A DNA stretch of 64,000 nucleotides from Phoebastria nigripes. Its lineage: Eukaryota > Chordata > Aves > Procellariiformes > Diomedeidae. Under the pieces are notes generated by a model that was not told the DNA's origin, did not search any database, and worked only from the letters and a program-made list of their open reading frames with translations. A program made the translations under genes and the position numbers. Shown here one piece after another: positions 1 through 13,470 of this stretch. Position 1 is the first letter of the stretch; each line of letters starts with the position of its first letter. The stretch covers positions 186,001-250,000 of the forward strand of contig JAYKAV010002519.1 of assembly GCA_035582835.1 (NCBI GenBank). Direction: 5' to 3'.

Positions 1-2308
1 CTGTACCATTTCAAACATTTCTAAACACAAAGTCAATCAAAAGTTCACTCTCTGTTTCTGTTGGTTTTGAAAGCTGCCATTGCAATTTCCTTTTTATGTG
101 TTATCCTACTGGCAGGACCCTGACCTACAGGATTATCCCTGAGTCCTGCCTCACCTCTAGAGTCTGACTGCAGAACAGAGTCTTTGTTCCTATCACTCAG
201 TCATCTCCCTTTTCTCAAATTTGTAGGGTTTTTGGCTTTCCTTTGCCTTCTCCATGATCCTACATCATTCATTTCTGCACCTGGGTATAGTCTTTCCAGA
301 AAAGGTCAGGACTGCCTCTTGGATTATCCTAGCTGCTTCCTCTTCAGTTCCTTTCTCTCCATCTTCAGGTGTTCCTTCTTCAGATAACATCTTTAGAATT
401 GCTGCTGCTCTCCAGGTCATCATAAAACCTTTTGTTAGGCCTTACTTCACAGATGCTTCTTTACTCTGGCAGCTTGTCTTACACTTAGACAAACTCCCCC
501 TGTAAACAAGCCCTTGCCACAGCAATGTAGCAAAGCTGTCTAGTTATAAAAATGTATGTTGGGAAAATATTAGTTTATACATTTGACTCTGCAGAGTCTG
601 TCTGTTTTTCCCTCAAGCTGGTAAAAAAAGGGGCGGGGCTATTTTCAAGCAAAATAGTGAGCTCCCTTTCTAAAGTGTGACCGCTGGTGCTCGTGCTAAG
701 CATCACATGTACACATGGAGGGGGATTAGCATCAACGTTTTTGTTAAACTGACATTTCTCTTCCTTTCCAGTGACACTTTCCTTCCTCTCCCCAGCTCAA
801 CACCAAATAGCAATTGCACAGTCAGATCCATGTTGTTTAGTGGCCTGGATATTAGCTTATGCTATCAAAAATAACGTTCACCATAAAAGGTTTACACAAC
901 TCTATGAAATTTGACTTTCCTTCTGAAATATGCACACGCTTTCTGCATCCTTTCTCTTCTCAGCAGGGTCTTTTTCATCCTTTCCTGGGCAATTCTTCAC
1001 AGAAAGCTCAGAATTGTCAGTTCTACATATGAGATGACATGGAGTCCTTTCCCTTTAAAAGTATACATGCATGCCTGTGTCTACAAATACGCACACATAA
1101 AGGTTTTCATGTTTTTGTTTCTATAGCAATAATCAAAAGAGGCATTATTTGTGGAGTGACCACTGTATTTTTCTGTTTTGGGAAAGTGAACCTTTAAGGT
1201 GCTGTGGTAATGGCTTGCATGGCTCAAAATGAAAAGGGCGTCTTTGAACAGGAATGACGGTACAGTGTCCTTGGAATAATAACATAAAAATAAAAGAGCT
1301 GCTCAAATGCACCACCTTTCAAATGACCCTGGCTGGCCTTTTTATCTGAATAAATATCCCTAAGTTATTGTAGACTACAGATTCACAACTTGAAGGCTAG
1401 TTGTTCATGAGACATCTTAAAATTAAAGAAAAATAAACCCTCCACCTCTGTGGAAAGCTCAGAGACTTTATGAGGTGATAAAGGAAGACCACAGAAAGGA
1501 ATGCCAACAGGTCATGAGAGCAAGCAGGATTATCTTCTGGGATGTGCTCTTTAAACTGTGATAATATTTAACTTCTCACAAGCAGGTGTGATGTTTGACA
1601 CCTCTTTTCACGCAAAGCCTGGCCCTGGGTCACCCACAGGCACATGGTACTAATAGATTTCAGCAGGTTCTACAGAACAGCATTGTAAAGGGAAAAAAAG
1701 GAGATATATTATGCAGCTGATAAAGCTGACACATTTTGGAATGGAAATGGCATTATTTGCAAACAATGTTTTTTGCTGCCCCTCCCTGCTCTGCAAACTG
1801 ACATCCCATTATCAAGGATTTAAAAGTTTATGCCAAAGAAAAAGCATTGACCTTCAAGTTAATGCTATTAAAAATGTAATTTTATTCAAATGAATAGAAT
1901 TGAAAAGAATCTCTGCATAAAGTGCAATACTGTCTTAATTAACAGTGCATTAATGTGCAGAAGCAGAAGGCCAGAGGCATTAATGTATTTGCAGGAAAAG
2001 ACTGACCAGAAGTCACAAATCCTTAAAATACTAAATTATTTTAAAACTCTGATTTTATGCAAAAGTCAGATACTTTATGTAGCAATCTACTTCAGCAAAC
2101 AGAAGCAAAATCCAGCTACTCCAAATCATGTCAAATCACCTAAATATAAACCATGATCTAGTCTATCCTTTTTGACTTGTACTACTAGCAATAATCCCTC
2201 CTTCTTTTCCCCCTTTTATCAGGTTTTGATGGTGCAGTCAGCACTGTACTGGGTGCAATATTAAGGTTATCGTTGGAACAAGTTGGGCAAAGCATATTCT
2301 GTCAAAAA
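1..2308. other. No gene recognised
   Basis: AT-rich unique-looking sequence. Open frames on both strands are under 90 codons and none resembles a known protein. No repeat family was recognised here. The stretch ends abruptly at the CR1 3' terminus at 2309. Confidence 0.6.
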
Positions 2309-2397
2309 ATCATAGAATCATCGAATAGTTTGGGTTGGAAGGGACCTTTAAAGGTCATCTAGTCCAACCCCCCTGCCATGGGCAGGGACATCTTCAA

Positions 2398-2973
2398 CTA
2401 GATCAGGTTGCTCAGAGCCCCCTCCAACCGGACCTTGAATGTTTCCAGGGATGGGGCATCTACCACCTCTCCGGGCAACCTGTTCCAGTGTTTCACCACC
2501 CTCAGCATAAAAAATTTCTTCCTTATATCTAGTCTAAATCTACCCTCCTTTAGTTTAAAGCCATTCCCCCTTGTCCTGTCACAACAGGCCGTGCTAAAAA
2601 GTTTGCCACCATCTTTCTTATAAGCCCCCTTTAAGTACTGAAAGGCTGCAATAAGGTCTCCCCNAAGCCTTCTCTTCTCCAGGCTGAACAACCCCAACTC
2701 TCTCAGCCTTTCTTCATAGGAGAGGTGTTCCATCCCCCTGATCATTTTTGTGGCCNTCCTCTGGNCCCNCTCCAACAGGTCCGTGTCTTTCTTGTGCTGA
2801 GAGCTCCAGAGCTGGACACAGTTCTCCAGGTGGGGTCTCACCAGAGCAGAGTAGAGGGGCAGAATCACCTCCCTCAACCTGCTGGCCACNCTTCTTTGGA
2901 TGCAGCCCAGGGTACGGATGGCCTTCTGGGCTGCGAGTGCACATTGCCGGCTCATGTCCAGCTTTTCATCCAC
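2398..2973 (-). pseudogene. CR1 reverse transcriptase, C-terminal part
   Basis: This 191-codon frame continues the same CR1 protein after the frameshift. It begins with [17 protein letters not shown] and runs through the thumb and C-terminal region to the natural end, with the recognisable blocks [30 protein letters not shown] and KHWNRLPGEVVDAPS. It ends close to the 3' untranslated tail of the element. The overlap with the upstream frame places the break at roughly 2970-2985. Four unresolved residues fall here because of ambiguous bases. The split between two frames means no full-length protein can be made from this copy. Confidence 0.9.
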
Positions 2974-3698
2974 CAGTACCCCAAGTCCTTCTCAGCAGGG
3001 CTGCTCTCAATCCCTTCATCNCCCAGCCTGCATTGATACNGGGGGTTGCCCCGACCCAGGTGCAGGACCTTGCACTTGGCCTTGTGGAACCTCATGAGGT
3101 TCACAGGGGCCCACTTCTCCAGCTTGTCCAGGTCCCTCTGGATGGCATCCCTTCCCTCAGGCATGTTGACCGCACCACTCAGCTTGGTGTCATCTGCAAA
3201 CTTGCTGAGGGTGCACTCGATCCCACTGTCTATGTCATTGATGAAGATATTAAACAGTACTGGTCCCAATACGGGCCCCTGCAGGACGCCACTCATCACT
3301 GATCTCCATCTGGACATTGAGCCATTGACCACTACCCTCTGGATGAGACCATCCAACCAATTCCTCACCCACTGGACAGTCCACGCATCCAATCCATACC
3401 TCTCCAGTTTAGAGAGAAGGATGTTGTGGGGGACTGTGTCAAAGGCCTTACAGAGGTCCGGATAGACGACATCTGTAGCCCTTCCCATGTCCACTGACGT
3501 AGTCACTCCATCATAGAAGGCCAGTAGGTTAGTCAGGCAGGACTTGCCCTTGGTGAAGCCATGCTGGCTGTCTCGAACCACCTCCCTGACCTTCCTGTGC
3601 CTTAGCATAGCTTCCANGAGGATCGGTTCCATGATCTTCCCAGGCACAGAGGTGAGACTGACTGGCCTGTAGTTCCCCACGTCTTCCTTTCTTCCCAT
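2952..3698 (-). pseudogene. CR1 reverse transcriptase, central part
   Basis: An open frame of 248 codons encodes the fingers and palm of a CR1 reverse transcriptase. Visible motifs in order are NYRPVSL (residues 9-15), [10 protein letters not shown] (45-54), [11 protein letters not shown] (81-91, with the first catalytic aspartate region), the [13 protein letters not shown] block (137-149) and the catalytic FADD box (167-170). The GVLQGPV block departs from the usual GVPQGSV, which suggests decay or a diverged copy. The first methionine is only where the frame opens; the real ORF2 would extend far upstream. The frame is lost near residue 238 by an apparent one-base deletion in the CCCC tract at about 2979-2983, and continues in the next entry. 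Unresolved bases give several unknown residues. In an intact element this protein would copy CR1 RNA at the target site. Confidence 0.9.
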
Positions 3699-3855
3699 TT
3701 TAAAAATGGGTGTTATGGTGTTTCCCCTTTTCTAGTCAGTGGGAACTTCACTGGACTGCCACTGGACTGTGACTTCTCAAATACGATGGATAGTGGCTTA
3801 GCAACTTCATCCGCCAGTTCCCTCAGGACCCGTGGATGGATCTCATTGGGTCCCC

Positions 3856-4329
3856 TTATGATGAGCTAAAGCAGATTCAATTCTTTTAGGTGGCCACTCT
3901 AGGGATTTTTGTTTAGTCCTCAAACCATGCTGCTTCTAAGACACTAAAAACTTAAGGAAGTCACTCATGTTTTCCTGGCCTGTGCTGCTGAGCTGCACCT
4001 GAAGCTTAGTAGCATATTAAATTTATTCTGTGTATTAGAACTATGTAATGTTACAGTTACAAGCATCCTTTTCCACACACTTTGGTCATCTTTGTGTCAC
4101 CACAAGGCTGAATGCAGTTGAGATCCAGAGCTCCTGTCATTCCTATGTATGTCAGCTATGTCCTAGCTCGTCTCAGGCTTTCAGAATAATAATGAGCAGC
4201 ATTTACTACCCAGTTTCTGTACAAGAGCCCTAACAACAGAGGGTTTGGTTGTAGAAAACAATTGTTTTCTGTCCATTTTCAACTTTGAAGACAAACAAAT
4301 AGTATAACTTCCTATCATGCATTTCTGAA
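3856..4329. other. No gene recognised
   Basis: Short spacer between the young CR1 and an older LINE relic. No repeat or open frame of note was recognised. Confidence 0.5.
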
Positions 4330-4690
4330 TAGCTCAATTCAGAATAGTCCAAAATCTGTCATGCTTCAACTTGTGCAAAATCCCCTTTGAAACAAGCATA
4401 CCAGAACTGTACACAGTATTCCATCAAATTTGTATGTAAGTCAAGTCACCTCCTTGCACTTACTTATTTTTTAAAGATCCAAAGATTGCATTAGCCTGTT
4501 TTTGTCACAAAAGTACACTGGGCAGTTATGTTGAATTATTTGCCCATGAAGACATCTAAAATCTATACAGACTCATTGGTGCAGAATACATTTTTTTCTG
4601 TCCACAGGCTGCATCAGCATTTGGCTGTATTAACAATTTTTTTTTTTTTCCTGGTAACTCCCAATTTACAAAGTGAAGGAGGAACTGCTA
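4330..4690 (-). mobile_element. Ancient CR1/L3-like LINE relic
   Basis: The plus strand reads as the complement of an old CR1/L3 reverse-transcriptase C-terminal region. Blocks around 4400-4430 (CAGAACTGTACACAGTATTCC) match the region corresponding to CR1 'LWNTVSS/CVQLWSS' coding. The block at 4487-4550 (GATTGCATTAGCCTG, then GTTGAATTATTTGCCCATGA) and the block at 4605-4630 (GCATTTGGCTGTATTAAC) are typical of amniote L3/CR1 copies. It is heavily diverged and has no open frame. The family assignment comes from remembered consensus wording and not from an alignment. Confidence 0.7.
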
Positions 4691-7600
4691 CCTTGGTATC
4701 AATGGGAAGGGAGAACCTCTTTGCATCAAGTCATATTCTCCTGTTGGGTCACAAGATACAGGAAACCATCCTTGGAAATCACCCTCCNGCTTCTCGTGAA
4801 TCTCTTTTTGCAAGGATTCATCCTGACCCATAGCTCTGGTTTAAATTTTGTGAGTTGAATCTGAGCTTTCAGTGTGTCAACAAGCAAGACTGAACCAAGA
4901 ACGTAAACTAGAAAAGTATTTAGTTCCATACTTTGTCTTTTCTAAGACTAAAGGGAAGCTAACAGCAGGATCAGGACTCCAAATTACCAGCAATTTGGTT
5001 TCTATTCTGCTCTGGCAGCAGCTGCAATTCTGTGTTTTTTCATCTTGAGGGTTTGTAACCAAGTTACAATTGAATCCTAGACTGTTAGTAAAAATGTCTA
5101 TTCATAAATGCACACCTTCAGTATTGTTAAATTGCCAATAGGTATTTTAGATTTCTACCTGGAATTTCATGCGTATTATAGAAATAGTACATTCATAGGA
5201 GATAGAAGTACTATTTGTGCATAGAACTCTGATGATTCTAGTGAAATAAAAAAGTGTCTGAGAGCCACGGCTGATAAAGATGCTAAAAAGCAGAATCACT
5301 AAAAGTTACAAAAAAAGCTGCAAGCCCTGTGATACCTATGGCGGTATTTTTTTCCTTAGAATTGAGAATGTGGAGAAGAATCTTCTTTAGACCCCAAAGA
5401 CCTGCTATGCACACTCGTTTCACTATTCAGCTCTGCAGAAAATAAGGGTATATTTTACTCTGCAAACAATCTACGATCAGCAGACTCCTCAGTTAATACC
5501 TCTTGTCAGCATCCAAAATGACAGTCAGTCAAAGGGGAGTATCTATGGGGCAGAGGGGAAGCAAGGGAAGGAGACAGAATATGCAACTAATTTATTTTTC
5601 CAAGGATGTCAGACAATCTCACAATATTTAGCACTAAAGCTGTGTTTGATAGCATGTTATTTTTTAAAGGAAACTTAAAACTGCTTCTTGCTAAGTGAAG
5701 ATACTGATTTAATCAGGCTTTCCTTATTTAAATATAATCTCCCTTTTTCTCCTTCACCTGTTCCATGTGAGGTTTATTAGACTTCATGAGTCACTGGTAT
5801 TACCTGAACAACCGATGCATTCTACAGAATAGGCTCCTGGTGTTTCATGTCCCACGCTTAAAGAAGTTACTAAACCTTCACATACACTAGACAGCCAGCA
5901 AATTCAAGCTTTGACCAAAATCAAGTTCCCTGACACTGCAGTAGAAAAGNTAAACACCAATTATTTAGATATTTGTAGTTAATTCTTTCAAGTCAAGCTT
6001 TGTTTTGACTACAAATTACATAGCTAATATATTTAATAAATGGAATCTTGCTTGTTATTTTTTTAGCATTACTTAAAATCCTCTAGATTATTTAATAACA
6101 TGTGTAATTATATGCAGGACTAGTTAACAATGGCCCAGTTGTGCCTTACGGCATACTTTCAAAAGACACCGGTACCCACAACCGGGGCCAAATTTTCAAG
6201 AGAGCTGTGTTCTGATGTAGGTGTAGATAAATTGTTGCAAAAAACAACAACAAAAGGAGGGCAATGGACAGCAGAAGGCAACAAGGGAAGAGGAAAAAGA
6301 GGAAGAAAGCACATCAGATTCACACAGAAGATTTTACAAAATAATCAGCATAATATTTTATGAAAGCACTCTAAAAAAATATTTTACATCAATATAGTTG
6401 AAAATCTTTGTTTAAAACACAAGTTGAATTACATGAAGGGAAGTTGAACTTACTTTCTTCTTTACTCTCTTCCCAACATACGGATATAAAATAACAGACT
6501 TCAAACATTTTAAAATTAGCAAGGACAGTTGAAACATATCTATAAATATAAATAAATATATATATATGTGCAGAGATGGACAAGAATTTTAATGTGCATA
6601 TTTAGCACTGAATCTTGTCCATCCTAGGTCTCAGATTTAATGTGTGCCCACAAACCATGCCCACAAACTCAGTTTATTTATTAGGGGAAAAATTGTATGT
6701 GAAGAGAGAACAGAGTATTTTTGTGACTGAATGTAGTAACTAGATTTGGAGTCCTTGAAATCATCACACTGAAGACGGAGAAAGTGAATTAAGTTCTCAG
6801 TAGAGGAAGTTTAAAAAATATTAGAAAACATATTTAAAGAATCTTCAGTATGGTGCCTGAAAACATTTGGGAACAATTTTTAAGGTCCTAAAGTACTCTT
6901 TGTCTCACTTTGAAAGCTCAACTAAAAGAAAAAATATTTATTTAAAGATTATACTAGTAAAATGGAAAGTCATCTGACAGAGAATCAAATATTTAATTTA
7001 ATTATTACTAACTCCACTTATCAGGCTTTATGCTAAAATTAGAAACTGTTTTTTAAAGGAGATTTTTAAAGAACATTAGAACATTAGAACATAATACTTG
7101 CATTGATATACTATCTAGCAAATAATTGTAGGATTGAGTAGCTGAAACAAAACATTAGACTAGTCCTTATAGTTTTGCCTACTACATTGGAATTTGCTAG
7201 TGTGTTTTCTTACTAAACCAATATTATTAGCATAAATGAATTCAGTCTTGTTTATAAAATATTAGTCATTATTTTTAATAAATTTCAATCTGCCTATTCC
7301 AGTCAAGTCCTTGATCCAAGATTTACAAGGAAAAGATTAACCAGGCTAAGCATTGCTCCTTCATAGACACAAATGTAAGACATCTTAGAATATCATTGGG
7401 CTTAAAAATCTATTTGTGGAGAAATGGTAGTTGGTGATCAAGAAACAAATTAATGTTTGCCGAGTTACCCCAGGAAATCTGTTAGAATTAATGATTAAAA
7501 TAAGCTGTATACTAATAGTTAACATTAGTATAACTCTTCCAAAACACTAAGAAAATTATTGCATATCCTTCTATACAATAATCTGCATTTTAACCTAATT

Positions 7601-10600
7601 AAGGCATCTTATAACAAAGATCTGGTTTATTCATGGAGCACCACTTGCTTTATTCAGGCTTGTCATTGTGTCCAGCATTACCACAGATTTCAATATAATG
7701 CAGAATCCCAGAGAGGAAACTATCCTACCATTATCCAATANGAAGAGACAGACGGATACTTGTTTGGGTTTGTACTACTAGAGTACAGTGCAGAACGGTG
7801 AAATTGCTGTAATATTGGCAGAGTGAGAGAAAAATGTTCACTACCTGGTCTGGTTAATAATGTAACAGAGGGATGNGGCAACTGGTATCTCAGTGTGCTT
7901 CAGCTGTCAGGCGTTCAAAGTGACCAATGTTAAAGAAGAAGTAGGGTACTGGGATATCGCCAGTTACTCTGCAAAACCCAGTGCAGAACGCTTGAGTGGT
8001 GAAAGGAAGATACCAGTTTCCTGTGGATAGACGTTAAACTCATGCTTTTTTCTGTCTTCTTCTACACATTGGAACTTTATACATTGAAATGAGACTGAAA
8101 ACAAATGGTCTGGGTGAACTTTCCACTATTATTCACTTCTTTTAGGCATCTTAGGTAGGAATCAATTTGTCTAACTTTAGATTTCTACAACATAGACATC
8201 TAATAAGGCTAGGCTCAGTGGAGAGAAAAAAACACATATAGGGGGCACCTCATCTGTTTTAGACTTTAGGATGAGATGAATGATACACAGAAAGTGCTTA
8301 TTTTTCTCCAGTGTTTACAAAAGGGAGAGCGCTCAGATGTAGACACCTACTTTGTAGACATATGTATTTGGTTAGATGATTTCCAATCTTTCCATCTTTT
8401 AGAAGGAANGGAAAGACAGCAGCAAAACCCTCCTCTTTTGTTTCACTGATGAGCATGTATGAGGCACCATATCATTAAGGAATTAGTCTCTTAGCAAAAG
8501 CAAAACACGACATTAGCTTTCCATGTAAATCGAGCTTCAGTAAAAAGGGTGGCTCAGTGCACTTGCACTAATATATTGAAGAGTGATCATGGGCACATAC
8601 GACACTGTACAGCAAGGACCTTGCTTTAACTGAATTACAGAAAAACAGTGTTACATAGGAAGATATTTTTGAAAGTGGGTTCCTCTGGCCATGTTTTTCT
8701 TCTATAGAGAATTGCACAAGAAGACTTTTGGTCACATAGCCATCTGGTATAGGTGGGAAGAACATCTTTTTTCTTTATTGGCATGGAATCCCAGGTCATT
8801 GTCAGTTATTCAGCCTCCTGACTGCTTCTCTGCTGAAAATGGCAAAGAATTACAGTCCTCTCTCCAGCCTTCTGATTTACTGTTTGTTTGACTAGTGACA
8901 CCACTACCTACAATGTTAGCATAACGATTATGTCAGATCAAATTTCTGCATATTCTGTGTTCTGGATCGTATTGTTCAAAAACCTGTTCAGCGTGCTCAG
9001 GGATTTGCAGTCCAGGTCAGAAATTAAGCATTTTGAGTTTCTTAGATGTTCCTGGTCTGGCCATGGTTTCATGTTTGGGAGAACTTAGTGGCTCTTGGTG
9101 CATGGCAGAGAGTAGCTTGGAGCCATTTGCACCTGCTTTCAAGGCTGTATCTCCAGAAGAGAATTGACAGCTGTATTATTTCCAAAATCCAAATGTAATC
9201 CTTACATGGGTTCAAAAAATGACAGAAGAATCATGGAAATAGAAATCATCCAAGGTCATTAGCTTAAAAAAATACCACTTCTGGATTTTGAAAGTTCTTG
9301 AACCCAACTTTCTGGAATAGTATTCTGGGGAAGTAGCAGTACATAGTTGCTTTATCCTTACAGTTTGTAGGACTCTGGTATTGTCTTGTGTCAAAAATAA
9401 GGTAAAGGGAAGGGGGAGTCCTAGATGCCTAGACTCTAGGCAATCCAGGGTAGCTCAGAGGGCTTCACACACCGACAGTCTCACATGCTCCACTGATCAC
9501 CTCTACTGGGACTGCGCAAAGGCAGATTAGGGCTGCTTGTGTCCACCCTGTGCTGTGTAAAAGGAATATCTCAGGGACATGCATAAAAGGAATTTCTCAG
9601 GGAGTTGTTCTGGGTCCTGCCTTATTCATATCAGAGGCACAGCAACAGAGGACCAGAATTTGGCTTGCTATTTTTAAAATGCCTATAAATAAAAGCTAAA
9701 TACTGTCATTTTTTTTTGTTGAAAACTGGTGACTGTGGACCTGAACTACAAAAACTCAGCCAGACTTTAAAACATNTATGTTTCTATCAATTTCAAGTCA
9801 TGCTGCCAAGTCGCAGTATCTTATGAAGTGTTCTGAGTTAATTAAAAGTGATGGGAAAGAAAGATTTTTTCTCCGATAATGTCATTCTCTCTTTCGGCCA
9901 ACCAAACTCTAAATGCTTGACCATGTTATTCGACCTCCTACAACCTGTCACTCAGCTTGAAAGAAATGCCATTTTTTCCCAACAATCACTCAGGATTCTT
10001 GGACATATGGTATCTCCTTCTGTAATTTCATTTGATCTCAATAAAAGTCAAATCATTAAAGCTTTTTTTCCCCAGTAAAAAATAGCCCCAAAGAAATGTA
10101 GTATTTGTTGGAATGGTACACCAGTATCATCAGGTTATCAAAGACTTAAATACTTGAGGCAAAATGCTGTCAGGTGGAGCTGGTTAGAAGATTTTCAGCT
10201 TACTCTTCTGATTTAAGACAAGCTTGACTCTTTTTTTTTTTCTTTACTAGAGTACATTACAATTCATTGGCTTTGCAAATGTGTTTGTCTGTTTTAGGAT
10301 TGGATGTTTTTTTTCCCTCATAAATGGGGCTAGAACAAAGTGTTGCCTTTGCCTTGAGACCAAAGTCTGCAGTTGATAAGGTATCTTCTTCCTGATGCAA
10401 GGGATTGTGATTTGACCTGGATCACACAGACATACTGGATTTCATTTCCAACTACAAATATTCTTCATGAACTATCTGTGAAATTCCCTGTGTAGATGAT
10501 TTCAAAATGAGAGCAGGGCTTTTAAAACAAAAGCATATATTGCTGACATGTCTTGGTGATACTATAAACACAAATACTGTGGGTTCACTTGTTTTGACTT

Positions 10601-13470
10601 AGCATACTAGTTCTCATTTATGCCCTTAATTTTCTTGGTGCAGCACCCATTTAAATCGTTAGGTAGCACTAGTGTGACAGAAGAATTCATGGCTTTTGAA
10701 GGATTTGTTAGTCAGTTTAAATTACACCCCAATGTAGGATTCTTCTGGATGATTGATTTCACAACATTTCAACTTGCAGTATAAAAAAAAAAAACACCCA
10801 AAGACAATGTTCTGACTGTCCTCAATTAATCTTCAAATCCTTCAATGGGGTTGACCTAAATTACAAAGTCACTTGCTTGCTATGTGGTTGTGATATCCCA
10901 TGGCTATAACAATGCAATTGTTAATCTCAAAAGTGAAGTTTATGTACAGAAAACCAGCAACTGGGCCATGATTTTAGAACTTGCTTCCATGATAGATCAG
11001 AATGACCTCAAACTTCACCATCACTGTTAAATGTTAAATCCATTTTTTATCCTAACTTTATAGTAATAATGTCATAAAAAACATTCTATAAATCACTTTC
11101 TGAGAATAAAGGATGTAGGAAAAGCTGCAGAGATTTTCCTGTATGTGTTTAATATGCAAAGTATGATATGATATTATGATATCATATTATATTAATTTTG
11201 GCTCAAGAAATTTGGATTTTGAACAGCAGACAATGGATTATGTAATTAAACTGAATGTAGTGAACGTTTTGATGGAAAAGCAGGGCAGAGTCTCTGAAGA
11301 AATGCTGTGGTGTCCCTCAGTTCTTCGGGGGAGCTAAGGAGGAGACCTGGAGAATCGACACATTGCTTTAATCATTCTACCTGGCATCTGTTCTTGGTGT
11401 TAAATTGTCTCATAAGAAATGTGTATTCATGTAGACAGAGTTCCTTGTGAAAGCAGCTTACCTCCATGTTGTTCTGAACCCTCTCTGTTTTGGGCTTAGT
11501 ATCTATAACAGAGCAAAACTGAAAAGAATTGTAGGATTTAAAAAAAAAAAAAAAAACAAAACACAAACATGCCATTTATTGTTTTTCTGATAAGATGGAG
11601 ATGTACATGGCCTTTGCAGTGTGCTACCATCTAACAGTATAAATTGTTATGGGAAGGTCTGGTTTGTTTTACAAAGATAGCATCTCCAAATAGGTGTCTG
11701 TGTCTTCAGTAGATTCCATTTGTCATATCACATCTGCATGTTCACTGAAAGCGCTTTGTACTACTGCTCTGAAACTTTTCCATGTTACCACTTGTCAGTA
11801 CAAAAGAGTTATTTAGCATCACAAAAAATCCTGAGTTATTGTGCAGAAAAACAGTAAGGAGACTGCTGTCTGTCTTCCTGAAGCCAAAGGACAGATCCTA
11901 CAAAGCCAATTCTTTCCCTGAAATGAGGCCAAGGATATTATGAAAATGCATCATTTTTGATTTGCACAAAAAGCTTGTTTCAGGGTGAGGGGTTACAGGA
12001 GATGTCTTGGTCTGGTATCCTGAAGATTCAGCCTTGGGAAGATAGATGGGAAGTCTCAGGTGGAAGGGTGAGCGAGGCCAGCAGGCAGGGGCTCGGCAGC
12101 GGGGCGTGAGAGCCAGCGGTGGCTGCTGTGGTGCCAGGACAGCAGCGTATGGAGCTTGCTGAAGAGGGATACGTAGCTTCTCAGAGAAGACCTTCCCCAG
12201 CTTGGCATTTGTGGCCCATACTCTCTGTTCAGAAGGGAAAAAGAAATACTGTTTTATGATCGCTGGAGTTTTTGTGTGACTCATTCTTTTAGATCCATTG
12301 GGCGAATTCCTCATGCAAGGGTCAGGGAGCCAGCTGATGCTCTGTTAGTCAGATGGAGAATAGCTCCTGAGAAGGATTGTCGATGAAACTTGGCTGCATC
12401 TCAAAACCTCTGGGAAAAGCAGATTCAGCCAGCAGGAAAAGAAAGGACTGAGAACTGTGGAGGATTTAAGGGAACCATGGCTCTATTGTCATGTAATGCT
12501 GAATTGCCAGAATAAAACTTGATTTTCATCATATTTTACAATGCACTGATTGTATGGAATCTATCAGTGTAACAATAAGTTATGCCTTCACTATGATTAT
12601 AGCACATCTTGTATAAGTGACTAAATGAGAAGCTAAAATTGCTGTGGCATAGGGATTTATATTACAATAGACATTTTTGCATAATGCTATGGTGATGTTT
12701 CAGCTTTCCCTGACATCCACGTCTTTAGAACATCCTGTCAAAGGACTCTGAATTAATACTGCCACTAGAGGAGGATAGCATTGACAAGATGGGAGCAAGA
12801 GAGACACAAAAATAGACAAGACTTAGCTCCTCAAAGAAGGTAAAAGGAAAATGGAGAAACAGCTTAGTGCCACTAACATTTAGGATTTTATATGTACAAG
12901 AGATGTGTAGAAAGGAGAAAGATTAGAAGCGAAGTTTGGATTTTTAGTGTCAGAGTACTCAAAGACATGCCTCCTCTCAGGATTGCATTTGCTTTGCTTG
13001 TTACTGTTTGTTTTCAAACCAGCAAGGCATTTAAACCCTCAAAATTCATGAGTTTAAAGACAGTCCTTCTCCAAAGANTTTCCAGTAAAAAATACAAATT
13101 TCTGCTCTGCTCCATATATATGGAAGGACAGGCTGGGATACCAAAATTTGGGAATGTTTATCACATTGCCTGAACTATATCTAAACTCCCCACTATTGAG
13201 TTATTAGTGCTGTAGTGAACATTTAGATGCAATTAAGGAGATGGGAAATGTGTCAGGATTATTAGTGCAGCATCTTGCGGTACAGGCATGCTTGCAGCTA
13301 GTGAGGACGGCTTCCAAGCCAAAAATATCAATGATGTCTGAATGAAAATGAGTTTGATTTCACTCTTTTCTCACTCTTTCCTTATAAAAAGAATGTGACG
13401 ATTCTGGGTGAACACTCTAATGTTTGAGCCCTAGTAGGACAAAAGAGAGGAGGAGAAAGAGGGGAGNGGC
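4691..13470. other. Long gene-free stretch
   Basis: About 8.8 kb of AT-rich DNA without a recognisable gene. Minor structures are three tandem 8-base units GAACATTA/GAACATTA/GAACATAA at 7071-7094, a pair of direct repeats 26 bases apart at 9558 and 9584 (AAAAGGAATxTCTCAGGGA), an AT-rich tract at 6540-6568 and a 17-base A run at 11540-11556. A locally GC-rich patch at about 12050-12200 holds a 138-codon minus-strand frame (11898-12314) with no recognised domain. I see nothing else. Confidence 0.5.
11540..11556. repeat. Poly-A run (17 A)
   Basis: An uninterrupted run of 17 A followed by CAAAACAC. No recognisable retroposed gene lies next to it. Confidence 0.9.

Larger units (their letters stand above)
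2309..3855 (-). mobile_element. CR1 LINE, 5'-truncated, minus strand
   Basis: This is a chicken-repeat-1 non-LTR retrotransposon read on the minus strand. Its 3' end is at about 2309. There the plus strand shows two short repeats related to AATCATAGAATCAT, followed by the typical CR1 tail sequence with a GGAAGGGACCTTTAAAGGTC-type block. There is no poly-A tail, as expected for CR1. The body encodes the C-terminal half of the reverse transcriptase (see the pseudogene entries). Similarity stops near 3855, so the 5' part of the element is missing, which is the usual result of incomplete reverse transcription. A small internal duplication (ACTGGACTGCC/ACTGGACTGTG) is visible near 3749-3772. The coding frame is still largely open, so this insertion is much younger than the other LINE relics in the window. 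No target-site duplication is evident. Confidence 0.95.

Noticed and set aside
9450..9530. TAGCTCAGAGGG resembling a tRNA A box
   Set aside because: No B box or pairing acceptor and anticodon arms follow within tRNA distance.
11898..12314. 138-codon minus-strand frame
   Set aside because: No domain, signal or known motif. It falls in a small GC-rich patch where stops are rare.
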